Shown: positions 12,051 to 25,300 of the stretch, piece after piece
Position numbering within the stretch: the stretch's first letter is position 1
Layout: every line of letters begins with the position of its first letter
Assembly (NCBI GenBank): GCA_032622095.1
Contig: CP136064.1
Location: 4,460,280-4,524,279, forward strand
Length of the DNA: 64,000 nt
Direction: 5' to 3'
From: Siphonodentalium dalli
Taxonomy: Eukaryota; Mollusca; Scaphopoda; Gadilida; Siphonodentaliidae
The notes under the pieces: generated by a model
Told to the model about the DNA's origin: nothing
Databases searched by the model: none
Seen by the model: the letters and a program-made list of their open reading frames with translations, nothing else
Made by a program: the position numbers and the translations under genes

Positions 12051-12059
12051 CAGTGGATT
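12051..12059 (+). repeat. left 9-bp target-site duplication of the giant palindrome
   Basis: CAGTGGATT lies immediately left of the palindrome, with one extra G at 12060 before the inverted repeat begins. The same nine bases, in direct orientation, follow the right end at 26411-26419. Confidence 0.75.
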
Positions 12060-12073
12060 GATGATAACGCCCC

Positions 12074-12250
12074 CAGTTGGGGGCAGTCTAGACAGGTTGA
12101 CCTACATTCTCTGCAGTACATGGAGTTTGACCTATATTCTCCGCAGTACTCAGTCTAGGCAGTTTGACCTAGGTCATCATAGGTCATGACCTACTTTCTC
12201 GCTAATTTACATAATCCTAGGTCATCATATGTCATGACCTATTTGAGGTC
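12074..12250. repeat. subterminal repeats of the palindrome, AGGTCA-rich
   Basis: Within 200 bp of the left end, the phrase TTTGACCTATATTCTCCGC and close variants are repeated about three times, followed by palindromic AGGTCATGACCT twice (about 12177-12190 and 12229-12242) and CCTAGGTCATCATA twice. Mirrored at 26221-26397. Subterminal arrays are the usual place for transposase binding sites; the AGGTCA words also resemble nuclear-receptor half-sites. Function is inference. Confidence 0.55.
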
Positions 12251-12369
12251 AGGTGCTAGATGATATGTAGGGCACCGCTTTCGGTCCACCATCGTATAAT
12301 GAACGGAATATTATCTACATGTATATCACGTGATGATCTCGTTGGGGTAGCTTCAGTCTTGAAGGGACA

Positions 12370-13024
12370 CTAGGCTCTCACTGGGGATGATTATTAAAGT
12401 GACACTCACTATGGATGAATGTTAAAGTAACACATGGTGCACACTGTGGGATAATGTTAAAGTGACACTTGCATTGAAAACTTCAAAAAATTCAAAACTT
12501 CAAAAATTTCAAAAACTTCAAAAATTTCAAAAACTTCAAAAGTTTCAAAAACTTCAAAAATTTCTCAAATTTTCAAAATTTCAAAAAACTTTAAAAACTT
12601 CAAAAAACTTAAAAAACTTAAAAAAACTTTAAAAACTTTTCAAAAAGAAACAAAAATGAAAAACTTAAAAAAAAATTCATAAATTAAAAAAATATGAAAA
12701 ACTTAAAAAACTTCAACTTTTTCTAAAATTCAAAAATAATTTAAAATTAAATTAAAATTAACGGTCTTTTAATATATCTAACCCACTGCCACTTCTGAGG
12801 GTTCCACACTACACCTGAGGGGATATTGAGTGGTCTACACACGTCTCCTAAACCCTAGAATAAGATCCAGCCCATAAGAAACTATGCCTCCTGCAATGCC
12901 TGTCATTCGAATCTGACGCAATCCCTACTTCTGGCGCAATGCCTGAGTCATTCGAATCTGGCGCAATCCCTACTTCCGGCGCAACGCCTGAGTCATTGGA
13001 ATCTGACGCAATCCCTCGTGAAAC
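12370..13024. repeat. tandem arrays in the outer palindrome arm
   Basis: Three arrays follow one another: a unit of about 37 bp with TTAAAGTGACAC (about 12390-12475, three copies), an A-rich array of AACTTCAAAAATTTC units (about 12476-12760), and a 50-bp GC-richer unit with CATTCGAATCTGACGCAATC (about 12888-13018, nearly three copies). All are mirrored at about 25450-26100. Confidence 0.8.
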
Positions 13025-13631
13025 CTACCGGCTGACTCCACACCCATCGGCTAAGCGTTGTATCACATGCTTATTATTTGATCATATCGTGGAAATTCAA
13101 TGTTTTGTCATGACTCATGAGATATAACCCATATCCACTGAAAAAGGGTGGATATCCTCTATTTATTCATAATTTTCTTTGTTATCTTTTTTTTTTTTAT
13201 CCCTCTTTTTTATCTACCACTTCCTGTTTTTATTCGCTCTTCTTTTTCTTACAACTTCTAATCCCTCATAATCTTCGAATATCCACTTTCATCTCCAAGT
13301 TTTTGTAAAAATTCCTTGTTTAGTAGCACCTCCAGATGGGCTCTATAGAATTTGAACGAAGCATCCATCTTGGATATTACTCTTTCTATGACTAAATCCG
13401 TTAGCACGCTCTACAGATGTCATATAGGTAGCACGCTCTACATATGTCATATAGGCCTCTTCACATCTTGTTTTCCATAATTTATTCATTCCTAATCGCT
13501 CCATTGACTGTAACAAATTAAATTACCCCCTCCCCCTGTATTGAGAATACATCCTTGATTATTAATATTTCCTCCGTTCATGGTGTGCATGTTCCTTTGG
13601 GACATCTTTGCTAATGTGAAGCCACACCTAT

Positions 13632-13651
13632 TATATATATATATATATATA
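13632..13651. repeat. TA dinucleotide run
   Basis: (TA)10 in the left arm corresponds to (TA)9 at about 24822-24839 in the right arm. This two-base difference accounts for the shift in mirror coordinates between the inner and outer arm. Confidence 0.85.
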
Positions 13652-15099
13652 CAACTTTAAAAGCCCGCGAAAATATTACTCATATTATAGACTTCCCTTT
13701 GAAGACCTTTGTATGTGACAATGATCCGTAATATTGTTTCTAAGTGACACTGGCCAGTGAAACTGATACTACGGGTATGAACTAGCCAACTTCACATCGT
13801 AACAATAATAAAAGGGACACTTCATCTATATCAGTCTCAAAACGTGTTGGTACACATCTGTGTGGAAACTAAAACCAATCACTCTTCGTCCGTCATCCGT
13901 ACATAATTGTAATATAATTTTCTCAGAAACCACGGGTTCCCTTTGGATGAAATTTGGTCTCAACATGGGATCAGAAATTATCCATGGAAGACAACAGTGT
14001 CCGTGTGGGGAGAAGCTTCGTAGTGTTTCGCTGTCGCCATGGTGTTTGTTTGGGTATAGGCATGGGTGGTGAGTGTGGTTCTCATATGGTCTGAACTAGC
14101 CTTTACTGACTGAGGTCATTTAGTGCACATGTCATCACTTCACTGATAACCATTATATGGTCAAATCCCAACACTATCAAACGCAATGTTTCAATAATGG
14201 GTTTTCTTAAAATTTTGACTAAATATTGGTTATATTATACGCATCAGCGATCCTTCTTAATAACGCTCTGTATATTTTCAAACGCATTGCACTAAATGGG
14301 TTTGGAATAGCCACACAGGAAAGGAGAAACTGAGGTCCTAGGTAGGTCGACTGCATATAGCAGTATATATGGGGTACAGACATGGACAGCAATGGGTTCC
14401 TCGTGGCTTCTGGTCTACACATGACATATTAAAGTTAACCACACCCATCGGCGCGCCTTTATTGGGCTATGAAGCGCCATACAGGCTCGAATCATGGCCT
14501 TCGCCATGTGTTTCTATTTGAACCCACATTAGAAACTAAATAAAATCTTTCTCTCCAGGTTGTTTCACGCCATAACCTTGATTTGGAAAGCTTGAAGGGC
14601 TAATTAAGCTTCAATTTAAATCCCAACATTATTTGAAGAACGTATCTTGTTAAACATGTCCACCATAGTAAGCTCATTTAATTCAAAGAGCTTCACACAT
14701 AGTCCCACTAGTAATGATGTGTCGTTATTTACTGCAGAAATGGTCATATAGAATACAATACAACACATTTTGGTCACATACCTTAAAGGTGCACGTCACT
14801 TTCGCAAGATATCTAACTGACCATGTATAAAGTGGAATGACATGTCGTGTATCAAATGTATAATCAGTTCCAGTATTTCGTCCATAAGGCAGTTTTGGTT
14901 GTAACATCATTGTGTATGACGGTTCATTCATATGATACCTTAGCGGTTGCACACGATACTGTCTGTTGTATTTTATGTCTTATATCATGTATATTACTTG
15001 CTCCATGGATGGTAGGAGTATGGCATTGGTGTCTGGTTCTTCGATGTATTCTAGTCATAGTTCATTCATATTATTACTCTAAAATCTCCATTAAATGGA

Positions 15100-16960
15100 G
15101 AAACTAAAGAGCCCATATTATGTAGACTAGTGTATAAATACTTACTTCATGCATTATTTTCATCAATTATATGTATTATAACTCCCATCAAGATAGGCTG
15201 TTATACAGAGTAAACAAAGCATGTACCAAGTGACAGTCTGTACCAAGTGGCAGTCTCATGTCACGAAAGGCCTACTATGTGGACACATGTTCTTATCAAA
15301 ACGCTCTATTATGTAGGGGGTTATCAACCATTGGTCTGGAAAAGGCATACGTGCGGAACGCGTGTATACACATTTATTCGATGTACTCTTTAATCTTTGA
15401 TTTCTCTTTATTGTCGTTAATTTATAGCATTATTAGTAGGAATCTAAACTCGCCGTTATATTGAGAAAATAATGCGTCAATACCAGTCAATACTGCTTTA
15501 TTGGCGGTAAATGAAATTATTGAATCATGTATCGCAGCTAAACAAGCGAGACAACTGATCACAACACAAAAATTAGTAATATTTTTGAAGCCTTGAGTGG
15601 TTTGTAATACACAGTGTAAATTTTCATTATTGCTACCATTTAAGGAAACATGCCCCCGATAGGGCTACTATGCGAACACATGTCTATATTAATTTCACAT
15701 ATTCCTTACCGTTCATTCATATATACGCCAAGCTCTCTGTTAATACAGAGGCATCAAAACATTGGTCTGGAAAAGACCTACTATGTGGATGCGTGTATAC
15801 ATATTTACTTGATGTATTCTTCAATCGTTCATTTCTCTTTATTATCGTTCATTTATAGCATTATTAGAAGAAATTTAGTCTAAAATCTCCATTACATGGA
15901 GACAATAAAGAGCCCATATGGTGTAGACTAATGCATAAATACTTCATGTATTCTTTTCACCAATTATATGTATTGTACATCCTATACATTTAGTCTGTTA
16001 TACAGAGGAAACAAAGCATGTACTACGTGGCAGTTTCATATGACGATAAGACCTACTATGTGAACACATGTGCATATTAATTTCACATATTCTTCTCAAA
16101 ACGCTCTATTTTATACGGGGGTATCAAACATTGGTCTGGAAAAGGCCTGCTATGTGGACGCGTGTATACATATTGACTTCATATATGCATTCATAGTTCA
16201 TTTCTCTTAATTGTCGTTCATTTAATAGCATTATTAGTAGAAATATAGTCTAAAACCGTCGGTATATGGATAATATATAGCGTCAATACTGTTTTATTGT
16301 TGGTAACTCAAATTATTGCATCATGTATCGCAACTAAACAAGCGAGACAACTCATAAATTCTTAATAGTTCTGATGTCTATGGCAGTTCACAGAGTGTAT
16401 ATTTTTCATTGTTGTTACCATTTTAGTGCATAAATTACTGATTTCTGTGTAAGAACGCTGGTCTCCATTGTTGTTATGATTGTGCCTATACCTGTCCATA
16501 TTCTTAAAGCAAGTACGGTACCTCTATGTGATATGATGTATAAAAATTTCCATTTTCACAGGTAAATCACGTATAAACGCTCTTTAATGTATAGTTAAAC
16601 TGAGTTTTCACATGCAGGGCTATGTCTTTGTGGACTATATACGTGGTATACTTCAGTATATACACGAAGTGAATGTGTTCTAAGTATGCGTATCTGATTT
16701 ATGTATACGTCCGTGTTTCTTAAAGCAAATCCAATACATATTAGTGCGTTATATTATGATGTACATTAAGTGCCCTTTTCACTGTTAAATCAAGTAAAAA
16801 AGCCCTCTACTATAGTTAACTATTCAGTTCCACATACGCTATAAGCTCTATGGTGGTCCGGTGTGTCTTATCAATATGCCATTATATGCACGAATGTAAT
16901 GTGTTCAAATATGTGGGTTATGATGTATACTTTAATGTTAAAGTATATAAGCACTCTTTA
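15100..16960. repeat. degenerate roughly 0.5-kb and 0.2-kb tandem repeats in the left arm
   Basis: Blocks containing CATTGGTCTGGAAAAG, TTTCTCTTTATTGTCGTT, TATAGCATTATTAGTAG and TAAACAAGCGAGACAACT recur in order at about 15.26-15.56, 15.66-15.96 and 16.06-16.36 kb. They are followed by blocks of about 220 bp with TTCTTAAAGCAA and ATAAACGCTCTTTAA-like words at about 16.50, 16.73 and 16.90 kb. Mirrored at 21.5-23.4 kb. Short open frames here recur with the repeats and are not genes. Confidence 0.7.
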
Positions 16961-17699
16961 AGATGTGCATATGCAGAATGTTGCCTCTTTACACTGACAG
17001 AAAAAAAAAGGAATATATAATTTTGAATACTACTCTTCATAAAACGTTAGAAAACCATAATCTAACAACTAATATCGAAGAACAATGTAATTACTTGATA
17101 AGCATTGTAAATATTTCGTCTGTTTTAAATAAAATGGAAATATTTCGTCTATTTGAAATACAGTTGGAAGCAACAATCAAGTATTTAAATGAAATTTGGA
17201 CCAAAATCTTATAATTTGAGAAAACGTATATAATTTCTATCGAAGTCTTATAATAAAGGAAGGCTTTGTGCGAATCCATTCGGTCTAATGTGTGAATGTG
17301 TTCATCATCGCAAATATAATGATGCAGAAATGAATATTTCCTAGAAAAATGTTAACATAGCTTGTATTTAACCGAAATAATATAGCATTTGAGTTAAAAT
17401 GTTTCATACTAGGACCATAACGAACCAATGCATGAAAATACAATATTTTGTTTTTCATTCTCGATCAAAATAATGCAGGGTTGTCAATTATCAACAAAAA
17501 ACAAATACTTTGAAACAAAAACGATGACATAAGAACGAATATCCAAGAGCTAGTGTGAAAATAACCCTCACATTTATAAAAAAAAAGCAATAAAAATTAA
17601 GTTTTCGAGTAAGTCCTTCATAATTATTGAATGTTTTTGTCTATGTTGGATCAAATTTGACACAAAAATCAATTAGCTCACTAACAGTTCGCGCAATAT

Positions 17700-18850
17700 C
17701 TCATATTTTGAGAAAACGTTTGCAATTTTAGACAACAATATTGCTAGTGAAGGTGAATATTTCATCCTGGAACTCATGAAATATGATAAAAATAGATGTA
17801 AAGACACTTCACGAGACCTCATATCTTTGAGTTATGAACATAAAGTCATCTCATAGTGCCAATGTACCCCATAATTTGGTCAGGAGAAATATGTATTTCA
17901 TATTTGACCCTTCATCTATGGTAAAAAATGAATTAAGGGACATGGGAGTGGTGTCCTAGACATTAACCTAGAGCATAAATTGACTCAATTTTGCAATTTT
18001 AGGCAACATTCTTGCCAGGGAAAGTGTATATTTCATGTTGGAACTCATCAAATGTGATAAACATGCATCAAAAGGCACTTACTGAGCTCTGATGACTTTG
18101 AGTTATGACAACAACGGCATCTCATACTAGATTGTAAGCCATAATTTGGTCAGGAAAAGTGTAAATTTCATATTTTATCCTACATGTGTTTTAACAATCA
18201 ATGTAATTACACCCCATCGGTCGCCTAGACACAGCGTAAATGTTCTCAAGTTTTCAACTGTAGGCCACAATGTCGGCAGTGAAGGTAAACATTTCATGTT
18301 GGAACCCATGAAATGTGATAAAATGGATAAAAAGACACTTCATGAGTACTTATGACTGAGTTATGAACATAAAGGGACCTCATAGTGTATTGTAGGTCAT
18401 AATTTGGTCAGGAAAATTGTATATTTCATGTCTTAAGCTCCATGTGTTTTAAAAATATATTTAATTACAGCCATTGGGTCCCTAGAGATCAATCCACAGT
18501 CCATATGTAGTCCATATGCAATTTTATTATTACATTCCATGCTGGAACTCATGAAATATGATAAAAATAGATGAAAAGACACTTTCTGAGGCCTTGGTCA
18601 GGAGAAATGTGTATTGTATTTTGACCCTTGATGCGTGGTAGCAATCAATGAAATTACACCCCATGGTATCCTCAGATATGAAGCAACATCATAAATGCAC
18701 TCAGTTTTGGCAATTTAGAAAACATTGTTGATAGGGAAGTTGTACATGTCATGTTGGAACTGGTGAAATGTGATAATAATTGATCAAAAGACACTCGATG
18801 AGCCCTGATGGGTTTCAATTATGGTCATAAAGGCATCTGATAGTGTCATT
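17700..18850. repeat. tandem repeats of about 260-270 bp in the inner left arm
   Basis: The words CATAATTTGGTCAGGA (17871, 18141, 18399, with a truncated copy near 18594) and GGAACTCATGAAAT (about 17772, 18037, 18299, 18546, 18757) recur with a period near 260-270 bp. Five diverged copies are visible. Mirrored at 19620-20775. Confidence 0.8.
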
Positions 18851-19068
18851 ATACAACGGGGAAATTTGTGAAGCGCTAACAAAGCGTATCTACACGGTGT
18901 TATACGATCCAAAATGATCCTGATATAAGAAATGCAATCTAGATCATACTCAGTATCTTCGTATCGACTGAATATATCGTTATTCGATGGTGTTTCCGAC
19001 ATACCTCCGTCTTTACTTTTCTTATGCCTTTGTGAATTGTAGTTCGTCGATAATATATTTCTGCACAA
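18784..19068 (-). CDS. hypothetical ORF in the left palindrome arm (doubtful)
   Basis: An open frame of up to 94 codons, with an identical mirror copy at 19405-19689 on the plus strand. The first in-frame ATG is about 22 codons inside. Its upstream part reads CHLCRN...QRHKK, faintly like half of a C2H2 finger, but no second histidine follows. The 3' half overlaps the tandem repeat. Identity between arms is shared by all sequence here and is no evidence of selection. Probably not a gene. Confidence 0.2.
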   Translation of the reverse strand: MCRNILSTNYNSQRHKKSKDGGMSETPSNNDIFSRYEDTEYDLDCISYIRIILDRITPCRYALLALHKFPRCIMTLSDAFMTIIETHQGSSSVF

Positions 19069-19167
19069 ATGGCACCCGTGTATTGTCTCGAATCATGGGA
19101 AGAACTATCGTCCTTATACCAGCGAAAAGATGAGCGAATATGGTGTGGTATTATAAACTCGCCGCCT

Positions 19168-19307
19168 TCGTACCTCTATTTATCGTTTAGAGTTAATGTT
19201 CTTAGATAAAAAATTGGCGCGCGTGCGGCCCCCCCTCATCCCCACTGCCGCCGCGCCAATTTTTTATCTAAGAACATTAACTCTAAACGATAAATAGAGG
19301 TACGAAG
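19168..19307. repeat. centre of the palindrome: MITE-like hairpin with 30-bp loop
   Basis: CCTCTATTTATC...GATAAATAGAGG brackets the centre and matches the end motif of the MITEs at 6.8-7.6 kb. The innermost stem is AAAAAATTGGCGCG against CGCGCCAATTTTTT, and the loop (19222-19251) is C-rich. The loop contrasts strongly with the AT-rich arms. Confidence 0.75.
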
Positions 19308-22300
19308 GCGGCGAGTTTATAATACCACACCATATTCGCTCATCTTTTCGCTGGTATAAGGACGATAGTTCTTCCCATGATTCGAGACAATACACGGGTG
19401 CCATTTGTGCAGAAATATATTATCGACGAACTACAATTCACAAAGGCATAAGAAAAGTAAAGACGGAGGTATGTCGGAAACACCATCGAATAACGATATA
19501 TTCAGTCGATACGAAGATACTGAGTATGATCTAGATTGCATTTCTTATATCAGGATCATTTTGGATCGTATAACACCGTGTAGATACGCTTTGTTAGCGC
19601 TTCACAAATTTCCCCGTTGTATAATGACACTATCAGATGCCTTTATGACCATAATTGAAACCCATCAGGGCTCATCGAGTGTCTTTTGATCAATTATTAT
19701 CACATTTCACCAGTTCCAACATGACATGTACAACTTCCCTATCAACAATGTTTTCTAAATTGCCAAAACTGAGTGCATTTATGATGTTGCTTCATATCTG
19801 AGGATACCATGGGGTGTAATTTCATTGATTGCTACCACGCATCAAGGGTCAAAATACAATACACATTTCTCCTGACCAAGGCCTCAGAAAGTGTCTTTTC
19901 ATCTATTTTTATCATATTTCATGAGTTCCAGCATGGAATGTAATAATAAAATTGCATATGGACTACATATGGACTGTGGATTGATCTCTAGGGACCCAAT
20001 GGCTGTAATTAAATATATTTTTAAAACACATGGAGCTTAAGACATGAAATATACAATTTTCCTGACCAAATTATGACCTACAATACACTATGAGGTCCCT
20101 TTATGTTCATAACTCAGTCATAAGTACTCATGAAGTGTCTTTTTATCCATTTTATCACATTTCATGGGTTCCAACATGAAATGTTTACCTTCACTGCCGA
20201 CATTGTGGCCTACAGTTGAAAACTTGAGAACATTTACGCTGTGTCTAGGCGACCGATGGGGTGTAATTACATTGATTGTTAAAACACATGTAGGATAAAA
20301 TATGAAATTTACACTTTTCCTGACCAAATTATGGCTTACAATCTAGTATGAGATGCCGTTGTTGTCATAACTCAAAGTCATCAGAGCTCAGTAAGTGCCT
20401 TTTGATGCATGTTTATCACATTTGATGAGTTCCAACATGAAATATACACTTTCCCTGGCAAGAATGTTGCCTAAAATTGCAAAATTGAGTCAATTTATGC
20501 TCTAGGTTAATGTCTAGGACACCACTCCCATGTCCCTTAATTCATTTTTTACCATAGATGAAGGGTCAAATATGAAATACATATTTCTCCTGACCAAATT
20601 ATGGGGTACATTGGCACTATGAGATGACTTTATGTTCATAACTCAAAGATATGAGGTCTCGTGAAGTGTCTTTACATCTATTTTTATCATATTTCATGAG
20701 TTCCAGGATGAAATATTCACCTTCACTAGCAATATTGTTGTCTAAAATTGCAAACGTTTTCTCAAAATATGAGATATTGCGCGAACTGTTAGTGAGCTAA
20801 TTGATTTTTGTGTCAAATTTGATCCAACATAGACAAAAACATTCAATAATTATGAAGGACTTACTCGAAAACTTAATTTTTATTGCTTTTTTTTTATAAA
20901 TGTGAGGGTTATTTTCACACTAGCTCTTGGATATTCGTTCTTATGTCATCGTTTTTGTTTCAAAGTATTTGTTTTTTGTTGATAATTGACAACCCTGCAT
21001 TATTTTGATCGAGAATGAAAAACAAAATATTGTATTTTCATGCATTGGTTCGTTATGGTCCTAATATGAAACATTTTAACTCAAATGCTATATTATTTCG
21101 GTTAAATACAAGCTATGTTAACATTTTTCTAGGAAATATTCATTTCTGCATCATTATATTTGCGATGATGAACACATTCACACATTAGACCGAATGGATT
21201 CGCACAAAGCCTTCCTTTATTATAAGACTTCGATAGAAATTATATACGTTTTCTCAAATTATAAGATTTTGGTCCAAATTTCATTTAAATACTTGATTGT
21301 TGCTTCCAACTGTATTTCAAATAGACGAAATATTTCCATTTTATTTAAAACAGACGAAATATTTACAATGCTTATCAAGTAATTACATTGTTCTTCGATA
21401 TTAGTTGTTAGATTATGGTTTTCTAACGTTTTATGAAGAGTAGTATTCAAAATTATATATTCCTTTTTTTTTCTGTCAGTGTAAAGAGGCAACATTCTGC
21501 ATATGCACATCTTAAAGAGTGCTTATATACTTTAACATTAAAGTATACATCATAACCCACATATTTGAACACATTACATTCGTGCATATAATGGCATATT
21601 GATAAGACACACCGGACCACCATAGAGCTTATAGCGTATGTGGAACTGAATAGTTAACTATAGTAGAGGGCTTTTTTACTTGATTTAACAGTGAAAAGGG
21701 CACTTAATGTACATCATAATATAACGCACTAATATGTATTGGATTTGCTTTAAGAAACACGGACGTATACATAAATCAGATACGCATACTTAGAACACAT
21801 TCACTTCGTGTATATACTGAAGTATACCACGTATATAGTCCACAAAGACATAGCCCTGCATGTGAAAACTCAGTTTAACTATACATTAAAGAGCGTTTAT
21901 ACGTGATTTACCTGTGAAAATGGAAATTTTTATACATCATATCACATAGAGGTACCGTACTTGCTTTAAGAATATGGACAGGTATAGGCACAATCATAAC
22001 AACAATGGAGACCAGCGTTCTTACACAGAAATCAGTAATTTATGCACTAAAATGGTAACAACAATGAAAAATATACACTCTGTGAACTGCCATAGACATC
22101 AGAACTATTAAGAATTTATGAGTTGTCTCGCTTGTTTAGTTGCGATACATGATGCAATAATTTGAGTTACCAACAATAAAACAGTATTGACGCTATATAT
22201 TATCCATATACCGACGGTTTTAGACTATATTTCTACTAATAATGCTATTAAATGAACGACAATTAAGAGAAATGAACTATGAATGCATATATGAAGTCAA

Positions 22301-25300
22301 TATGTATACACGCGTCCACATAGCAGGCCTTTTCCAGACCAATGTTTGATACCCCCGTATAAAATAGAGCGTTTTGAGAAGAATATGTGAAATTAATATG
22401 CACATGTGTTCACATAGTAGGTCTTATCGTCATATGAAACTGCCACGTAGTACATGCTTTGTTTCCTCTGTATAACAGACTAAATGTATAGGATGTACAA
22501 TACATATAATTGGTGAAAAGAATACATGAAGTATTTATGCATTAGTCTACACCATATGGGCTCTTTATTGTCTCCATGTAATGGAGATTTTAGACTAAAT
22601 TTCTTCTAATAATGCTATAAATGAACGATAATAAAGAGAAATGAACGATTGAAGAATACATCAAGTAAATATGTATACACGCATCCACATAGTAGGTCTT
22701 TTCCAGACCAATGTTTTGATGCCTCTGTATTAACAGAGAGCTTGGCGTATATATGAATGAACGGTAAGGAATATGTGAAATTAATATAGACATGTGTTCG
22801 CATAGTAGCCCTATCGGGGGCATGTTTCCTTAAATGGTAGCAATAATGAAAATTTACACTGTGTATTACAAACCACTCAAGGCTTCAAAAATATTACTAA
22901 TTTTTGTGTTGTGATCAGTTGTCTCGCTTGTTTAGCTGCGATACATGATTCAATAATTTCATTTACCGCCAATAAAGCAGTATTGACTGGTATTGACGCA
23001 TTATTTTCTCAATATAACGGCGAGTTTAGATTCCTACTAATAATGCTATAAATTAACGACAATAAAGAGAAATCAAAGATTAAAGAGTACATCGAATAAA
23101 TGTGTATACACGCGTTCCGCTCGTATGCCTTTTCCAGACCAATGGTTGATAACCCCCTACATAATAGAGCGTTTTGATAAGAACATGTGTCCACATAGTA
23201 GGCCTTTCGTGACATGAGACTGCCACTTGGTACAGACTGTCACTTGGTACATGCTTTGTTTACTCTGTATAACAGCCTATCTTGATGGGAGTTATAATAC
23301 ATATAATTGATGAACATAATGCATGAAGTAAGTATTTATACACTAGTCTACATAATATGGGCTCTTTAGTTTCTCCATTTAATGGAGATTTTAGAGTAAT
23401 AATATGAATGAACTATGACTAGAATACATCGAAGAACCAGACACCAATGCCATACTCCTACCATCCATGGAGCAAGTAATATACATGATATAAGACATAA
23501 AATACAACAGACAGTATCGTGTGCAACCGCTAAGGTATCATATGAATGAACCGTCATACACAATGATGTTACAACCAAAACTGCCTTATGGACGAAATAC
23601 TGGAACTGATTATACATTTGATACACGACATGTCATTCCACTTTATACATGGTCAGTTAGATATCTTGCGAAAGTGACGTGCACCTTTAAGGTATGTGAC
23701 CAAAATGTGTTGTATTGTATTCTATATGACCATTTCTGCAGTAAATAACGACACATCATTACTAGTGGGACTATGTGTGAAGCTCTTTGAATTAAATGAG
23801 CTTACTATGGTGGACATGTTTAACAAGATACGTTCTTCAAATAATGTTGGGATTTAAATTGAAGCTTAATTAGCCCTTCAAGCTTTCCAAATCAAGGTTA
23901 TGGCGTGAAACAACCTGGAGAGAAAGATTTTATTTAGTTTCTAATGTGGGTTCAAATAGAAACACATGGCGAAGGCCATGATTCGAGCCTGTATGGCGCT
24001 TCATAGCCCAATAAAGGCGCGCCGATGGGTGTGGTTAACTTTAATATGTCATGTGTAGACCAGAAGCCACGAGGAACCCATTGCTGTCCATGTCTGTACC
24101 CCATATATACTGCTATATGCAGTCGACCTACCTAGGACCTCAGTTTCTCCTTTCCTGTGTGGCTATTCCAAACCCATTTAGTGCAATGCGTTTGAAAATA
24201 TACAGAGCGTTATTAAGAAGGATCGCTGATGCGTATAATATAACCAATATTTAGTCAAAATTTTAAGAAAACCCATTATTGAAACATTGCGTTTGATAGT
24301 GTTGGGATTTGACCATATAATGGTTATCAGTGAAGTGATGACATGTGCACTAAATGACCTCAGTCAGTAAAGGCTAGTTCAGACCATATGAGAACCACAC
24401 TCACCACCCATGCCTATACCCAAACAAACACCATGGCGACAGCGAAACACTACGAAGCTTCTCCCCACACGGACACTGTTGTCTTCCATGGATAATTTCT
24501 GATCCCATGTTGAGACCAAATTTCAGCCAAAGGGAACCCGTGGTTTCTGAGAAAATTATATTACAATTATGTACGGATGACGGACGAAGAGTGATTGGTT
24601 TTAGTTTCCACACAGATGTGTACCAACACGTTTTGAGACTGATATAGATGAAGTGTCCCTTTTATTATTGTTACGATGTGAAGTTGGCTAGTTCATACCC
24701 GTAGTATCAGTTTCACTGGCCAGTGTCACTTAGAAACAATATTACGGATCATTGTCACATACAAAGGTCTTCAAAGGGAAGTCTATAATATGAGTAATAT
24801 TTTCGCGGGCTTTTAAAGTTGTATATATATATATATATAATAGGTGTGGCTTCACATTAGCAAAGATGTCCCAAAGGAACATGCACACCATGAACGGAGG
24901 AAATATTAATAATCAAGGATGTATTCTCAATACAGGGGGAGGGGGTAATTTAATTTGTTACAGTCAATGGAGCGATTAGGAATGAATAAATTATGGAAAA
25001 CAAGATGTGAAGAGGCCTATATGACATATGTAGAGCGTGCTACCTATATGACATCTGTAGAGCGTGCTAACGGATTTAGTCATAGAAAGAGTAATATCCA
25101 AGATGGATGCTTCGTTCAAATTCTATAGAGCCCATCTGGAGGTGCTACTAAACAAGGAATTTTTACAAAAACTTGGAGATGAAAGTGGATATTCGAAGAT
25201 TATGAGGGATTAGAAGTTGTAAGAAAAAGAAGAGCGAATAAAAACAGGAAGTGGTAGATAAAAAAGAGGGATAAAAAAAAAAAAGATAACAAAGAAAATT

